DNA of 64,000 nucleotides from PSRF01 sp051000815 (GTDB lineage: Bacteria; Acidobacteriota; Blastocatellia; Pyrinomonadales; Pyrinomonadaceae), in assembly GCA_051000815.1 (NCBI GenBank), contig JBPCNX010000060.1, positions 1 through 64,000 of the forward strand, read 5' to 3'. Under the pieces are notes generated by a model. It had not been told where the DNA came from and searched no databases. It saw only the letters and a program-made list of their open reading frames with translations. The translations under genes were made by a program, and so were the position numbers. The first letter of the stretch is position 1. Every line of letters starts with the position of its first letter. Below, piece by piece: positions 17,806-27,206 of this stretch.

Positions 17806-18795
17806 TCAATTCAAATGCGACTTGATTTCAAGCGGCTCTGACCTTTCCACAATCAAAGCCCAACCGACGAGGCCACAAAGCGCAAAACCAAATGCGTTGG
17901 CAATGCCATGTGTCTTGGCCATCTGTGGGATATCGATGATCAGTTTCTGAAAGACAATGCTGTAAGCGTATGCACAGGCGAGGAGCATTGCCGGCAAGGT
18001 TGAGAGGGATGAAATGAGCAGCAGTAGACGAGAGACAAGTGAAGGTATCGAGGGCAGAATCCAGATTAAAGTCAACAGAGCCAAAAGCAACAGACCAACT
18101 GTGATCATTACCGTGCCGACCAAAGCCACCATTGGCGAGAGGGTGATGCCCGCTGCCACTAGAGGTGTTCCCGCTATAATTCCTATTGGCGTGAATTTAA
18201 AGATTCGGATGAGGTTCCGCTTCTTGCTCAGTTGCCTTCCCGCAAGTCCAGCCAGAATTGGTGCAGCGTAAGCGGCAAAATGAAAGTGAACCGCCGTAAG
18301 CAAAATGATTGTGTCGCCGTAGCCCAAAAGCTGTATGCCAAGGCGCGAAACAACTAACCAAAAACCGGCCACTGGTACGTAAAGCAGCCCGGCACTAATG
18401 GAGATTTCCGCAGCCGATCTCAATTCGTGCCTTCCCAGGCGCCAAAGGCCCAGCAGCGCCATCACCCCTGTGACAAAAAACCAGAGACACGCGAGAGCGG
18501 CAGCCGGCAGGCCAGGTTGCAATAGAAAGGAAGCAACGGCTGCGATTGCTCCCAACGGTTGTGCAACCAAGGCTAATCGATAAAGCCATATTTTTCGTGC
18601 TTGTGGATCTGCGCCCGGCACGAGCGAAAGACCGAGGGGAACGATGACAAGTATTCCCAGCAGAACTATTCTCTGAATTAACTCTGTCTCAGGCGAATCC
18701 CCCATTTGTAATGAGAACAGCAGGAGCCAAATAGCGCCGCCTACCAAAGCACTGCTTCTGCCCCATCCGGGTTCCAATCTGAGATAACGGTTCAT
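17806..18795 (-). CDS. YndJ-like multi-pass membrane protein
   Basis: 329 residues with about nine predicted membrane helices and almost no soluble part. The signature LTAVHFHFAAYAAPILAGL at about 165-185, with paired histidines inside a membrane segment, is that of the YndJ family, whose function is unknown. The N-terminal helices (GGAIWLLLFSLQ and so on) are intact and the gene ends naturally. It is followed after 4 bases upstream in transcription order by the PhyH gene, so the two are probably co-transcribed. Confidence 0.7.
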   Translation of the reverse strand: MNRYLRLEPGWGRSSALVGGAIWLLLFSLQMGDSPETELIQRIVLLGILVIVPLGLSLVPGADPQARKIWLYRLALVAQPLGAIAAVASFLLQPGLPAAALACLWFFVTGVMALLGLWRLGRHELRSAAEISISAGLLYVPVAGFWLVVSRLGIQLLGYGDTIILLTAVHFHFAAYAAPILAGLAGRQLSKKRNLIRIFKFTPIGIIAGTPLVAAGITLSPMVALVGTVMITVGLLLLALLTLIWILPSIPSLVSRLLLLISSLSTLPAMLLACAYAYSIVFQKLIIDIPQMAKTHGIANAFGFALCGLVGWALIVERSEPLEIKSHLN

Positions 18796-18799
18796 ATAC

Positions 18800-19678
18800 C
18801 TATTCTCGATTATCAGAATCGAACAGCAAAGGAAACAATTGTCCTTCCACTTTATTTCCCTTTGCTATCGCGGGCACTCCGGCGAGTAGGGGCTCGTCAG
18901 ATGCCGACACGACGCCATCGCGAAAGGCATTGAGCACTGCCGCACGTCGAGGTTGATCCGTTGAGTTTTCGTATGAACCGTGAACCATCAACGGATGATG
19001 AAACGAAGCCTCACCTCTCTTCAACTCGATTGCCAGGGGTTTGAACAGCTTCTTCTGTTGATCGGCCAGCACTCTCCGAATCGCGTTCATGTTGTTTGCC
19101 AAACCGGTAACAGGAAGCAGGTTCCAGCGATGACTGCCCGGGACGTAATGAACACATCCATTGTCACGAGTGGAATCGTCCAGCCCGATCCAGCATGAGA
19201 TGTGCTGCATCGGCTGCGTACGCGTCCAATAAGATTAGTCCTGATGCCAGGCCACGATCCCGCCGTGATGAGCGGGCTTGGAAAAAATCTGGTCGTGCCA
19301 GAAGCGGACGGATCCTTTCAACAATTGCGCGGCAGGCACGAGGAAGGCCGGGTTCCAAAGCAGATCGTGAAACCCGGGTGCGACCCGCCATGCACCCAGA
19401 GCGTGAAACAGGATTCGTGATGGATCGGTCGATTCATTGGAGTTGTACTCGTAGAAGAGGTGGCGGCCGGGATGATCGGGATCGCTGAGAAGGACGAATT
19501 CGGCGCGAAGAGCATCAATCTGATCGTCATCAAAAAGTCGAAGGCCTGCCAGATAGCCGTTAGTATGAAAAAAGGTAATCTGCTCGTCCGTGAGTCGAAA
19601 CTTCTCGACCTCACGCAAGCGAGGGAACAAACTCGTCAGCGGGTAATGCTGCCTTGAAAGGTCCTCGATCATTTCCAT
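18800..19678 (-). pseudogene. Phytanoyl-CoA dioxygenase (PhyH) family protein with in-frame stop
   Basis: Fe(II)/2-oxoglutarate oxygenase family. The N-terminal 147 residues (19678-19238) run to the iron-binding HxD motif WHQD. A TAA at 19235-19237 follows immediately, then the same frame continues SYWTRTQPMQ and CWIGLDDSTRDNG to the distal histidine region FHHPLMVHGS at 18800-19210. Relatives have a tyrosine after WHQD, so TAT to TAA is the simplest change. Without readthrough the enzyme lacks its second half and its distal iron ligand. It was intact or nearly so very recently, since no other lesion is visible. Substrate unknown. Confidence 0.85.
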
Positions 19679-19715
19679 CTCAGGTTACGGAATATTAATG
19701 AAGTTTGGGAGTGAG

Positions 19716-19936
19716 GTCAGTACCACCACGCGGTAGCGGGTGGGCCGGTACCCAAGCACCCCAGTTTTGCGTGTGATTCTTACAGTTGTATTCGAGCATC
19801 AACGAAGGCGAGAGCTTGAATGCTGACCGACGGGCCACCGGCTACCGCCTGGTGGTACTGACTTCGACTAATCGACAATCGGCAAATAGCCACCGGCAAT
19901 GAATTGGCCTACCCGCTACGGCGTGGTAGTACTGAC
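19716..19936. repeat. Three-copy REP-like palindromic repeat
   Basis: Three copies of a unit of about 30 bp lie in the gap between PhyH and the serine hydrolase. The copy at 19716-19745 is inverted relative to those at 19834-19863 and 19906-19936. The first and third match at 28 of 31 bases on opposite strands. Each unit contains GGTGGTACTGAC and an internal CTACC...GGTAG hairpin. The layout resembles REP/REPIN elements mobilised by RAYT transposases, but no transposase gene is in the window. The gap otherwise shows nothing. Confidence 0.7.
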
Positions 19937-19978
19937 TTCATTCCCAAAGTGCAATGGTACGCTTCAACATCAACGCTC

Positions 19979-20947
19979 TTATTTCGATTGCCGCAGTCCG
20001 TCAATCACTGCACGCGCCACTGTCGGAATAATCTCGCGCTCATTCGCATGATCTGTAGTGAAAACTGCCAACACAAACTTTGTCCCATCCGGCATTTCAA
20101 CATAAGCCACGTCGTGCCGGGTGGTGCTGGTCCAGCCAGCCTTTGACCAAAGCCGAGCGCCGGCAACATCTTTAAGGGCAATGCCGGTGAAGCCGTGACC
20201 CTGATCGTCCGCATCACTGCTCTTCCCAAAGTATTCGCGCTTTAACAACTCCATCATCCGGGCGCTACGCTCTGGCGTTACTGCCTTGCTGGTAACAATT
20301 TCCATCATCAGGCGCGCAGTCGCATCGGTCGTTAGTTTATTTCGATTCTCGCCCTTGGGTCCCCGCGATACTTGTTCGCGGCCGTAGGCATCCTCGCAGA
20401 AGGTCTTCTGGTTGACGTTGATGTTCGTATAGCCAAGCGAGGTGAAGTAACGATTCACTGCGTTACGCTGGTGTTGCCATTTCTGCATCTCTTTGGGCGG
20501 CAGCTCATAGCCGCCGGTCGTATGCGTGATAACATCCAGAACGTATTGAGTCGCCTCGTTCGATGAATCCACGATCATGTCTTTCAACGACCGTTTCAGT
20601 TCGGCAGTTTCGGTGATCTTCTTGTCTTCAAGCCAGCGGTGAGCAGCGGCTAGATAGAATAGTTTGACTACACTTGCCGGATAGATCCGTTCATTCCCGC
20701 GAAAACTTGCGGTAACTGGATGTTGCGGATCGCGCAGGTCGATCAGCGTAATTGAGAGCTGCTTCTCCTCGAGTTTTTTGTCGGCAAAGCGCGCGAGAGT
20801 CTCTTTGGCCGCAGCGTCGACCAGCGCCTGCAAAGAAGTTTGAGAGGAACTTATCGACCTCAACTCGTGATGAGCCGAGGCGGGCAAAACAGAAACGAGT
20901 GAAAGTACGAGAAAGGCGGCGACAAGGACCGCTATGGTTTGTTTCAT
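19979..20947 (-). CDS. Class A beta-lactamase-like secreted serine hydrolase
   Basis: 322 residues with a signal peptide (1-25, ending PASAHH). The penicillin-binding fold is indicated by the nucleophile motif S92-V-V-K95, the S128-S-N130 motif in place of the usual SDN, and a late SKAGWT in place of KTG. An insertion at about 150-210 with AYGREQVSRGPKGENRNKLTT separates the last two. This group includes true beta-lactamases and peptidoglycan hydrolases of unknown specificity. The canonical class A omega-loop glutamate is not obvious, so beta-lactam resistance should not be assumed. Confidence 0.82.
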   Translation of the reverse strand: MKQTIAVLVAAFLVLSLVSVLPASAHHELRSISSSQTSLQALVDAAAKETLARFADKKLEEKQLSITLIDLRDPQHPVTASFRGNERIYPASVVKLFYLAAAHRWLEDKKITETAELKRSLKDMIVDSSNEATQYVLDVITHTTGGYELPPKEMQKWQHQRNAVNRYFTSLGYTNINVNQKTFCEDAYGREQVSRGPKGENRNKLTTDATARLMMEIVTSKAVTPERSARMMELLKREYFGKSSDADDQGHGFTGIALKDVAGARLWSKAGWTSTTRHDVAYVEMPDGTKFVLAVFTTDHANEREIIPTVARAVIDGLRQSK

Positions 20948-20978
20948 GATCTTGATTTGTGGTCAGAGAATGAGCTCT

Positions 20979-21029
20979 CAGTTTCAAGGTCGCAAGTCTT
21001 CTTCCTGAAACTTCAAGCTTGAAACTTAC
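20979..21029. repeat. Degenerate 7-nt-period array (site A)
   Basis: Between the divergent serine hydrolase and permease genes the sequence can be written as consecutive heptamers AGTTTCA-AGGTCGC and later AAACTTC-AAGCTTG. The register is kept through the whole stretch. The array lies directly before the permease start and may overlap its promoter. Confidence 0.6.
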
Positions 21030-21057
21030 GCCCTCTGCCCTGATTATAAGTCACACA

Positions 21058-22362
21058 ATGGAAAATGTATCGAGAGAAGGGTTGGTCCGCGGAATCCGTC
21101 AATGGGATCTCATCGGACTTACAATCAACAGCGTCATCGGTGCCGGCATCTTCGTCTTGCCGGCCAGGGCTTTTGGTCTGATCGGCCCCTACAGTCTGAT
21201 TGCTTTTGTGACCTGCGCCGTTGTGGCTGTTCTGATCGTTCTTTGTTTCGCGGAAGTTAGCAGTCGCTTCACTGATACCGGCGGTCCGTATCGTTACGCG
21301 CGAGTCGCCTTTGGACCCACTGTCGGTTTCCAGGTTGGCTGGCTGAATTGGCTGGCGCGCATCAGCGCGTATGCCACCAACTGTAATCTCCTGATTGTTT
21401 ATTTAGGTTTCTTTTGGCCTCCGGCATCCTCAGGATTGTTTCGTGCGCTGGTGATTACGGTACTGACTGCCACCCTCACGGCCATTAACTACATGGGCGT
21501 TCGTGATGCAACCCTTACGAGTAACATCTTCACCATAGCGAAACTGCTTCCGCTTATACTCTTCATCGCAACTGGGCTCTTTTTCCTGGCTCCGGCAAAT
21601 TTCTCCTTGGGAACAGCCCCCTCTCTTGGCTCATTTTCGACCACGGTCCTGTTAATTGTTTACGCGTTTACTGGTTTCGAGAACGCGAGTGTGCCAGCAG
21701 GCGAAATCGAGAATCCTCGTCGCAGTCTGCCCATAGCCATCCTCGCCGCCATAGCGATCGTCACGGCGTTCTACCTGTTGATTCAAGTGGTCTGTATTGG
21801 AACGCTGGTGAACCTTGGCAAGACTGAACGTCCCTTGGCTGACGCGGCCAACGCATTCCTCGGTCCGATAGGAGCGTCATTAATAGCGGCAGGTGCGATA
21901 ACGTCGATCGTCGGCAACCTCAACGTAAACCTGTTGTCGTCTCCGCGCATTCCCTTCGCAATGGCATTGCAGGGAGAACTGCCGCAAAAACTCGCCGCCG
22001 TTCACAAGCGCTTCCGCACGCCCCATGTCGCCATCCTGCTGACTGCTGCGTTAGTTCTCGCCCTGACACTTTCAAGTAGTTTGATTTATGCGCTTACGGT
22101 GAGCACGATTGCGAGGCTGCTGGCATACGCGGCAACGTGTGCAGCACTACCGCGACTGCGTTACCAGAAAGACGCGCCGCCGGCAATGTTTGTACTGCCG
22201 GCAGGGATAGTAATCAGTATAGTTGCGATTCTGTTATCCCTCTGGCTTTTATCAAACAGTACTTTGATCGAGGCGCGTGATTCGGCGATAGCCGTAGCGG
22301 CAGGACTAATAATCTATTTCCTCTACCGAACGTTGAAAAAGCCGGCCTCCGTCTCATCTTAG
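21058..22362 (+). CDS. APC-family amino acid permease
   Basis: 434 residues from ATG 21058; a TTG at 21019 would place the start inside the heptad array. About twelve membrane helices are present, with the first helix signature IGLTINSVIGAGIFVLPA, where the unwound GAGIF segment binds substrate. The conserved FTGFENASVPAGEIENPRR follows in helix 6-loop. The protein is a proton-coupled importer or exchanger of amino acids, but the exact substrate cannot be told. It converges with the amidohydrolase gene 12 bases away. Confidence 0.9.
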   Translation: MENVSREGLVRGIRQWDLIGLTINSVIGAGIFVLPARAFGLIGPYSLIAFVTCAVVAVLIVLCFAEVSSRFTDTGGPYRYARVAFGPTVGFQVGWLNWLARISAYATNCNLLIVYLGFFWPPASSGLFRALVITVLTATLTAINYMGVRDATLTSNIFTIAKLLPLILFIATGLFFLAPANFSLGTAPSLGSFSTTVLLIVYAFTGFENASVPAGEIENPRRSLPIAILAAIAIVTAFYLLIQVVCIGTLVNLGKTERPLADAANAFLGPIGASLIAAGAITSIVGNLNVNLLSSPRIPFAMALQGELPQKLAAVHKRFRTPHVAILLTAALVLALTLSSSLIYALTVSTIARLLAYAATCAALPRLRYQKDAPPAMFVLPAGIVISIVAILLSLWLLSNSTLIEARDSAIAVAAGLIIYFLYRTLKKPASVSS

Positions 22363-22374
22363 ATCCACCGCTGT

Positions 22375-24078
22375 CTAGTTCAGCGTTGTGTAAACAATGC
22401 GGCCATCCATAATCGTAAGTAACACCTTGACCTTTTCGATCTCTCGCGGCTGAATTGCAAACACATCCTCCGAGAGCATCACGATATCGGCAAGCTTGCC
22501 AGCTGTGATGGTTCCCTTAGACCCTTCCTGGAACTCAGCATAGGCGGAACCTAATGTATAAGCACGCACCGCTTCTGTTACGGTAATTTTCTGTTCCGGA
22601 ACCCAGCCGTTAGGATTCTTCCCGTCGAGAGTTCGTCGCGTGACAGCTGCATCGATGCTTGCAAGAGGATCCAGTGGGGCCACACTCCAATCAGTTCCGA
22701 AAGCGAGAGTTGCACCGGCATCGAGCAAAGAGCGAAAAGCGTAAGTCGTTCTGGCGCGCTCGCTGCCAATTCTCTTCTCCGCCCAGCGTCCATCGTCGAT
22801 CGCGTGATAAGGCTGCATGGATGCGATGACTCTTTCACTCCGGAAGCGCGGAATATCCTCGCGGCGCAGATGTTGAGCATGCTCAATGCGAAAACGCCGG
22901 TCGCGCTCGCCGTTTTCACGGGTCACCTGAGCGAAAAGAGAAAGAATTTGATCGTTCGCGCGATCACCGATGGCGTGGATCATCACCTGAAGTCCGGCGC
23001 GATCCGCCTGACGCACACGTTCGAGCATTGCTCCTTCCGGGAACATCTCGTCTCCGGCAAGTCCGCGAGTAGTCGGGGAGTCCTGATAGGGTTCGTAAAA
23101 GAACGCCGTCGTCGAGCCGAGACTGCCATCGGCAAACCCCTTCAAGCCGCCAATGCGCAACATGCCGCTGCCAAAATGAGCGCGCACGCCGGTGCTCGCT
23201 AATCGCTCCCATGCAGGCAACGGAGAAACGGCGTAGATCCTCGTTTTCAATTCTCCGCGATCCAGCAAGGTCTGATAGACACCCACATCGTTACCGGCGG
23301 ACATGTCTTGCACACTGGTCACTCCCAGACGTGCTGCATGTTCAGTTGCGGCCCGGGCTGCAGTGAGTTTCTCTTCGAAAGTTGATGCGGGCATTACTTT
23401 CCAAACCGGGCTCATTGCTGCGTCCTTGAGTACGCCGGTGGGTTCGCCTGTTGCGGGATCTCGCACGATGAGTCCGCCATCAGGATCGCGCGTCTCCTTA
23501 GTGATACCCGCAAGCTTCAAGGCCAGGCTATTCGCCAGCGCCATGTGGCCATCGAGACGACTGACAAAGACCGGAGTATTTGGCGTAAAGCGATCGATCA
23601 ACTCCTTCGTGGGCAGTGGTGCTTTACCATTCACTTCAGGCCATCGTTCGTGATCCCAATTACCGCCCGTGATCCAACGGCCAGCCTGGAGCTTCGCTGC
23701 GAATGAGCGAATGCGCTCGGCAAACTCCTCGGGTGTGCCGGCGTCTCGAAGATCCACACTCGAGAGCTGAAACCCTCCACTGAGAAAATGTACATGCGCG
23801 TCGTTGAATCCAGGCAATACCGTTTTGCCGCCCCCCTGGATCAGTTTTGTTTGCGGTCCGGCAAGTTTGCGGATCTCGCCGTCGGAGCCGACCGCCAGAA
23901 TACGATTGCCATAAATCGCAACTGCCTCAGCGGTTGGCTTATCGGGATCCATTGTGTGCACCCTCGCATTGAGGATTACCAATGTTGCTGATAAGGGGTT
24001 GTTATTTGCCCGTGTGTGGAAGGTTGTAGTCATAAGACTAATGATTGTGAGTACTGCAAGAAGGAATCTCATTTTCAT
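22375..24078 (-). CDS. Secreted YtcJ-like amidohydrolase
   Basis: 567 residues with a signal peptide (1-24, ending HTRAN). It belongs to the amidohydrolase_3 group. The N-terminal beta-sandwich VILNARVHTMDP leads to the metal motif GFNDAHVHFLSGG. The barrel carries WITGGNWDHERWP, the histidine pairs MIHAIGDRAN and FRIEHAQHL, and a C-terminal AFGTDWSVAPLDP with the catalytic aspartate. Such enzymes hydrolyse amide or formamide bonds of unknown natural substrates. It is a single gene facing the GlcDE gene. Confidence 0.87.
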   Translation of the reverse strand: MKMRFLLAVLTIISLMTTTFHTRANNNPLSATLVILNARVHTMDPDKPTAEAVAIYGNRILAVGSDGEIRKLAGPQTKLIQGGGKTVLPGFNDAHVHFLSGGFQLSSVDLRDAGTPEEFAERIRSFAAKLQAGRWITGGNWDHERWPEVNGKAPLPTKELIDRFTPNTPVFVSRLDGHMALANSLALKLAGITKETRDPDGGLIVRDPATGEPTGVLKDAAMSPVWKVMPASTFEEKLTAARAATEHAARLGVTSVQDMSAGNDVGVYQTLLDRGELKTRIYAVSPLPAWERLASTGVRAHFGSGMLRIGGLKGFADGSLGSTTAFFYEPYQDSPTTRGLAGDEMFPEGAMLERVRQADRAGLQVMIHAIGDRANDQILSLFAQVTRENGERDRRFRIEHAQHLRREDIPRFRSERVIASMQPYHAIDDGRWAEKRIGSERARTTYAFRSLLDAGATLAFGTDWSVAPLDPLASIDAAVTRRTLDGKNPNGWVPEQKITVTEAVRAYTLGSAYAEFQEGSKGTITAGKLADIVMLSEDVFAIQPREIEKVKVLLTIMDGRIVYTTLN

Positions 24079-24083
24079 TTTGA

Positions 24084-27000
24084 GTGATGAAGCCGCTTGT
24101 GTTGACCAACGTCCGTCATCGGAGCACCAGGCCGGTTATTGGTAGATCGAGGCGTAGTGTATCATTGGTTCCTTCGACAAAATGGGAACGAACATTCTTT
24201 TGTTTCCGGCTTCAAGATCAGTACAACACTTTGGACAAACTGGTCGAAAACTTGCGCGCAATTGTGGGACGAGAAGCCGTGCTTGCAGACCCCGGCGAGC
24301 TACTGGTTTATGAATGCGACGGACTGCCGCAACACAAATACGTGCCGCAGGCTGTGGTATTTCCCAAATCAACCGCCGAGACTTCGGAGGTCATGCGTGT
24401 GCTTGCCCTCGCGCAAGTGCCGTTCACTCCGCGCGGCGCCGGGACAGGCCTGTCTGGCGGAGCCCTCGCGCTCAACCGCGGCGTAGTGATCGAGATGGCG
24501 CGGATGCGGGAGATCCTGAGCATCGACGATGTGAACAGGACGATCCGGGTACAAACCGGAGTAGTCAATGCGCATGTCTCGCGGGCGGTCGCCCATCTCG
24601 GATTGCATTACGTCCCTGATCCCTCAAGTCAGGGCACGTGCACGATCGGCGGCAACATCGCCGAAAATGCCGGTGGCATTCACTGTTTGAAGTACGGAAC
24701 AACAACGGATCATGTCCTCGGCGCCAGGGTGGTTCTTGCCGGAGGCGATGTCGTCGACCTTGGCGGCGAGGTTGAACAGAGCGGCTACGATTTGCTCGGG
24801 GTCTTCGTCGGTTCAGAAGGAACCTTCGGCATCGCTACCGAAGCGACTTTGCGTTTGGTTCCAGTGCCGCCCGCGGTGCGAACGCTACTTGCCGAGTTTG
24901 AAGAAGTTGACGCCGCAAGTCATGCCGTGTCGGCGATCATCGCAGCCGGAATAATGCCGGCGGCCCTCGAGATGATGGACGGTGAGATCATTCGCGCCGT
25001 CGAAGCGAGCGTGTTCGCGGCGGGACTCTCTCTGGACATCGGCGCAGCGTTGTTGATTGAACTCGACGGCTTAGAGGCCGGAATAGATCACGAAGCGGAA
25101 CGGGTAAAAAGTATCTGTTTGAACTATGGCGCTCGTACCTGCAGGCTCGCACGCGACGAACCGGAGCGAAAGAAGTTGTGGGCGGCGCGCAAGGGAGCCT
25201 TTGGGGCCGTGGGCCGAATCGCTCCGGATTCCATGATTCAGGATGCGGTCGTACCTCGTTCCCGGTTGCCGGAAGTAATGGCCGACGCTTATCGTATTGC
25301 GGCCAGGTTTCACCTCCGTCTGGCAAATGTTTTTCATGCCGGCGACGGTAACCTGCATCCCTTTATTTGTTTCGACTCGCGTTCGCCCGAAGAAGTCCTC
25401 CGCGTTAAAGAGGCCGGGCGTGAACTAATGGAAACCTGCGTGCGGGCGGGTGGCACGATCACCGGTGAACACGGTGTCGGTCTCGATAAGAGAGATTTTT
25501 TGCCACTGATCTTTTCCGAAGACGACATGGATGTGATGCTGCGTGTTCGTCGAGCCTTCGATCCTCTAGGCCTCTGCAATCCGGGAAAGATCATTCCCCT
25601 GCTGAAAGGCTGCGGCGAAGCGCGCGTCCTGTCAGAACCGGGAGCGGTAGCGACCGGGTTGCCGCCCGGGCTCACTCCAGCATCTCAACAGCGAGGCGCA
25701 GCCTCGCTAAACTTGGCGGGTGCCTGGCCGGAAAGGCAAAGCCTTTCCGCACTGGAGAGCGGCACAGCCGCCTATGCTTGTCATCATTCCTTCGACCCCG
25801 ACGGTGCAGCTAAACAAATCACAGCCATAGTCGGTGAGGCGAACATCTCCGCCTCTCCACATCTCCCCTTCTCCCTGTCCCCCTCCCTTTCCGCGTCTCC
25901 CGTCCTCTTAGTCACGCCAACTTCGATCGACGAAATCCGGGAAGTCATGAAGCTCGCAGACCGCGAGGCTTGGAGTGTTGTACCTGCAGGAGCGGCAACA
26001 TGGCTCGAGGTTGGTAACCAACTCAAGAGTGTGAACATGATCGTGAGCACTGCGCGGTTAAATCGAATCCTCGATCATGAGCCCGCTGATTTGGTGGCCA
26101 GCGCCCAAGCAGGAATAACGCTCGATGATTTGAACTCCCATTTGGCTGGCGGTGGCCAATGCCTGCCACTCGACCCCCCAAACGATGGCCGGGCGACTAT
26201 TGGCGGAGTTGTAGCGACGGGATTAAGCGGGCCACAACGATTCGGATATGGTGCGGCCAGGAATTTCGTCATAGGGATGCAGGTTGTTCTGGCTGATGGA
26301 AGACTGGTGAAAGCGGGTGGCCGGGTTGTCAAGAATGTAGCCGGGTATGATTTGTGTAAACTGTTTACAGGCAGCTATGGCACGCTGGGGCTGATCACCG
26401 AGTTGACTTTCAAATTGCGTCCCTTACCACAAAGGACGTGGACGGTGCTGGTATGGGGTGAAGTTGAATCTCTCCTCGCCGGCGCCCGGAAGATTGTCTC
26501 CGCTAACCTGTTCCCCTCGGCAGTTGAACTGCTCTCTCCGGCCTTCACCGCCACGGCGGATTATGCTGAGCGAAATGAAGCATTGCTGCTGGTGAAATTC
26601 GCAGGCTCGCGCGATGCGGTCGAGAAGCAAACCCTGGAATCCGAAAACCTGTTGAAGACCCACGGACGCTGCCGCGGTCCGCTGATCAAAGGTGACTCCA
26701 ACCTCTGGCGGGTGTTGTCCGGATTCCCGATCACGTTTCCAGAAAAATGCGTGTGGCGAGCAACTGTGCCACCCAGTCAGCTCACGAGTTTTCTGCATCT
26801 GGTCGAACAAACTACAGCAAGGTCAGACGCTCCTGAAATGTGGCAAGCAAGCGTGGCCGACGGGCGAATACGCGTGATAGAACAAGACAATGATAGTCAC
26901 CGCCAGACCGCTGAGCGACTGCAGCGTCTCAGGAGCGAAGCTGAGACGCTGGGTGGGTCGCTCGTGCTCGAGAATGCTGCTTTGGAAGTTAAGAGTAGAA

Positions 27001-27152
27001 TCGACGCCTGGGGCGGGATTGGAAAACACGTCGAAGTAATGCAGCGAATCAAACAGAGCCTTGATCCCCAGAATATTCTGTCGCCCGGACGCTTCCGGTT
27101 TGAAATCGAGGAAGGCCCTCATTCACATCCGGTTTCTAACGCGCACGCATAG
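24084..27152 (+). CDS. Glycolate oxidase GlcD-GlcE fusion
   Basis: 1022 residues in the listed frame. The N-terminal half is a GlcD-type FAD subunit: PCMH FAD-binding motif GAGTGLSGGALA, SSQGTCTIGGNIAENAGG, then the C-terminal HAGDGNLHP and TGEHGVGLDK. After a linker at about 535-630 comes a second FAD-binding unit like GlcE (ATIGGVVATGLSGPQRFGYG, VVKNVAGYDLCKLFTGSYGTLG). Together with GlcF downstream it would oxidise glycolate or a related hydroxyacid. The start is uncertain. The first 49 residues have no homology, and starting at TTG 24231 would leave a normal promoter gap to the divergent gene. Part of the linker is built from palindromic repeats (25691-25748). Confidence 0.88.
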   Translation: MMKPLVLTNVRHRSTRPVIGRSRRSVSLVPSTKWERTFFCFRLQDQYNTLDKLVENLRAIVGREAVLADPGELLVYECDGLPQHKYVPQAVVFPKSTAETSEVMRVLALAQVPFTPRGAGTGLSGGALALNRGVVIEMARMREILSIDDVNRTIRVQTGVVNAHVSRAVAHLGLHYVPDPSSQGTCTIGGNIAENAGGIHCLKYGTTTDHVLGARVVLAGGDVVDLGGEVEQSGYDLLGVFVGSEGTFGIATEATLRLVPVPPAVRTLLAEFEEVDAASHAVSAIIAAGIMPAALEMMDGEIIRAVEASVFAAGLSLDIGAALLIELDGLEAGIDHEAERVKSICLNYGARTCRLARDEPERKKLWAARKGAFGAVGRIAPDSMIQDAVVPRSRLPEVMADAYRIAARFHLRLANVFHAGDGNLHPFICFDSRSPEEVLRVKEAGRELMETCVRAGGTITGEHGVGLDKRDFLPLIFSEDDMDVMLRVRRAFDPLGLCNPGKIIPLLKGCGEARVLSEPGAVATGLPPGLTPASQQRGAASLNLAGAWPERQSLSALESGTAAYACHHSFDPDGAAKQITAIVGEANISASPHLPFSLSPSLSASPVLLVTPTSIDEIREVMKLADREAWSVVPAGAATWLEVGNQLKSVNMIVSTARLNRILDHEPADLVASAQAGITLDDLNSHLAGGGQCLPLDPPNDGRATIGGVVATGLSGPQRFGYGAARNFVIGMQVVLADGRLVKAGGRVVKNVAGYDLCKLFTGSYGTLGLITELTFKLRPLPQRTWTVLVWGEVESLLAGARKIVSANLFPSAVELLSPAFTATADYAERNEALLLVKFAGSRDAVEKQTLESENLLKTHGRCRGPLIKGDSNLWRVLSGFPITFPEKCVWRATVPPSQLTSFLHLVEQTTARSDAPEMWQASVADGRIRVIEQDNDSHRQTAERLQRLRSEAETLGGSLVLENAALEVKSRIDAWGGIGKHVEVMQRIKQSLDPQNILSPGRFRFEIEEGPHSHPVSNAHA
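25691..25748. repeat. Two perfect palindromes inside the GlcD-GlcE linker
   Basis: GCGAGGC-GCA-GCCTCGC at 25691-25707 and GGAAAGGC-AAA-GCCTTTCC at 25730-25748 are perfect hairpins with three-base loops. Both are in frame within the linker of the fused protein. Palindromic elements of this kind are normally intergenic, so this looks like a repeat that inserted into, or was captured by, the junction of the two former genes. Confidence 0.75.
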
Positions 27153-27206
27153 TTGCAACTCCCGATCGGCGATCAAATACTTTCTTGAAAATTACTGGAG
27201 ACAAAA

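Noticed and set aside
19979..20947. Calling the serine hydrolase an antibiotic-resistance beta-lactamase
   Set aside because: SSN replaces SDN, the KTG equivalent is SKAG, and the class A glutamate is not evident; resistance cannot be claimed.
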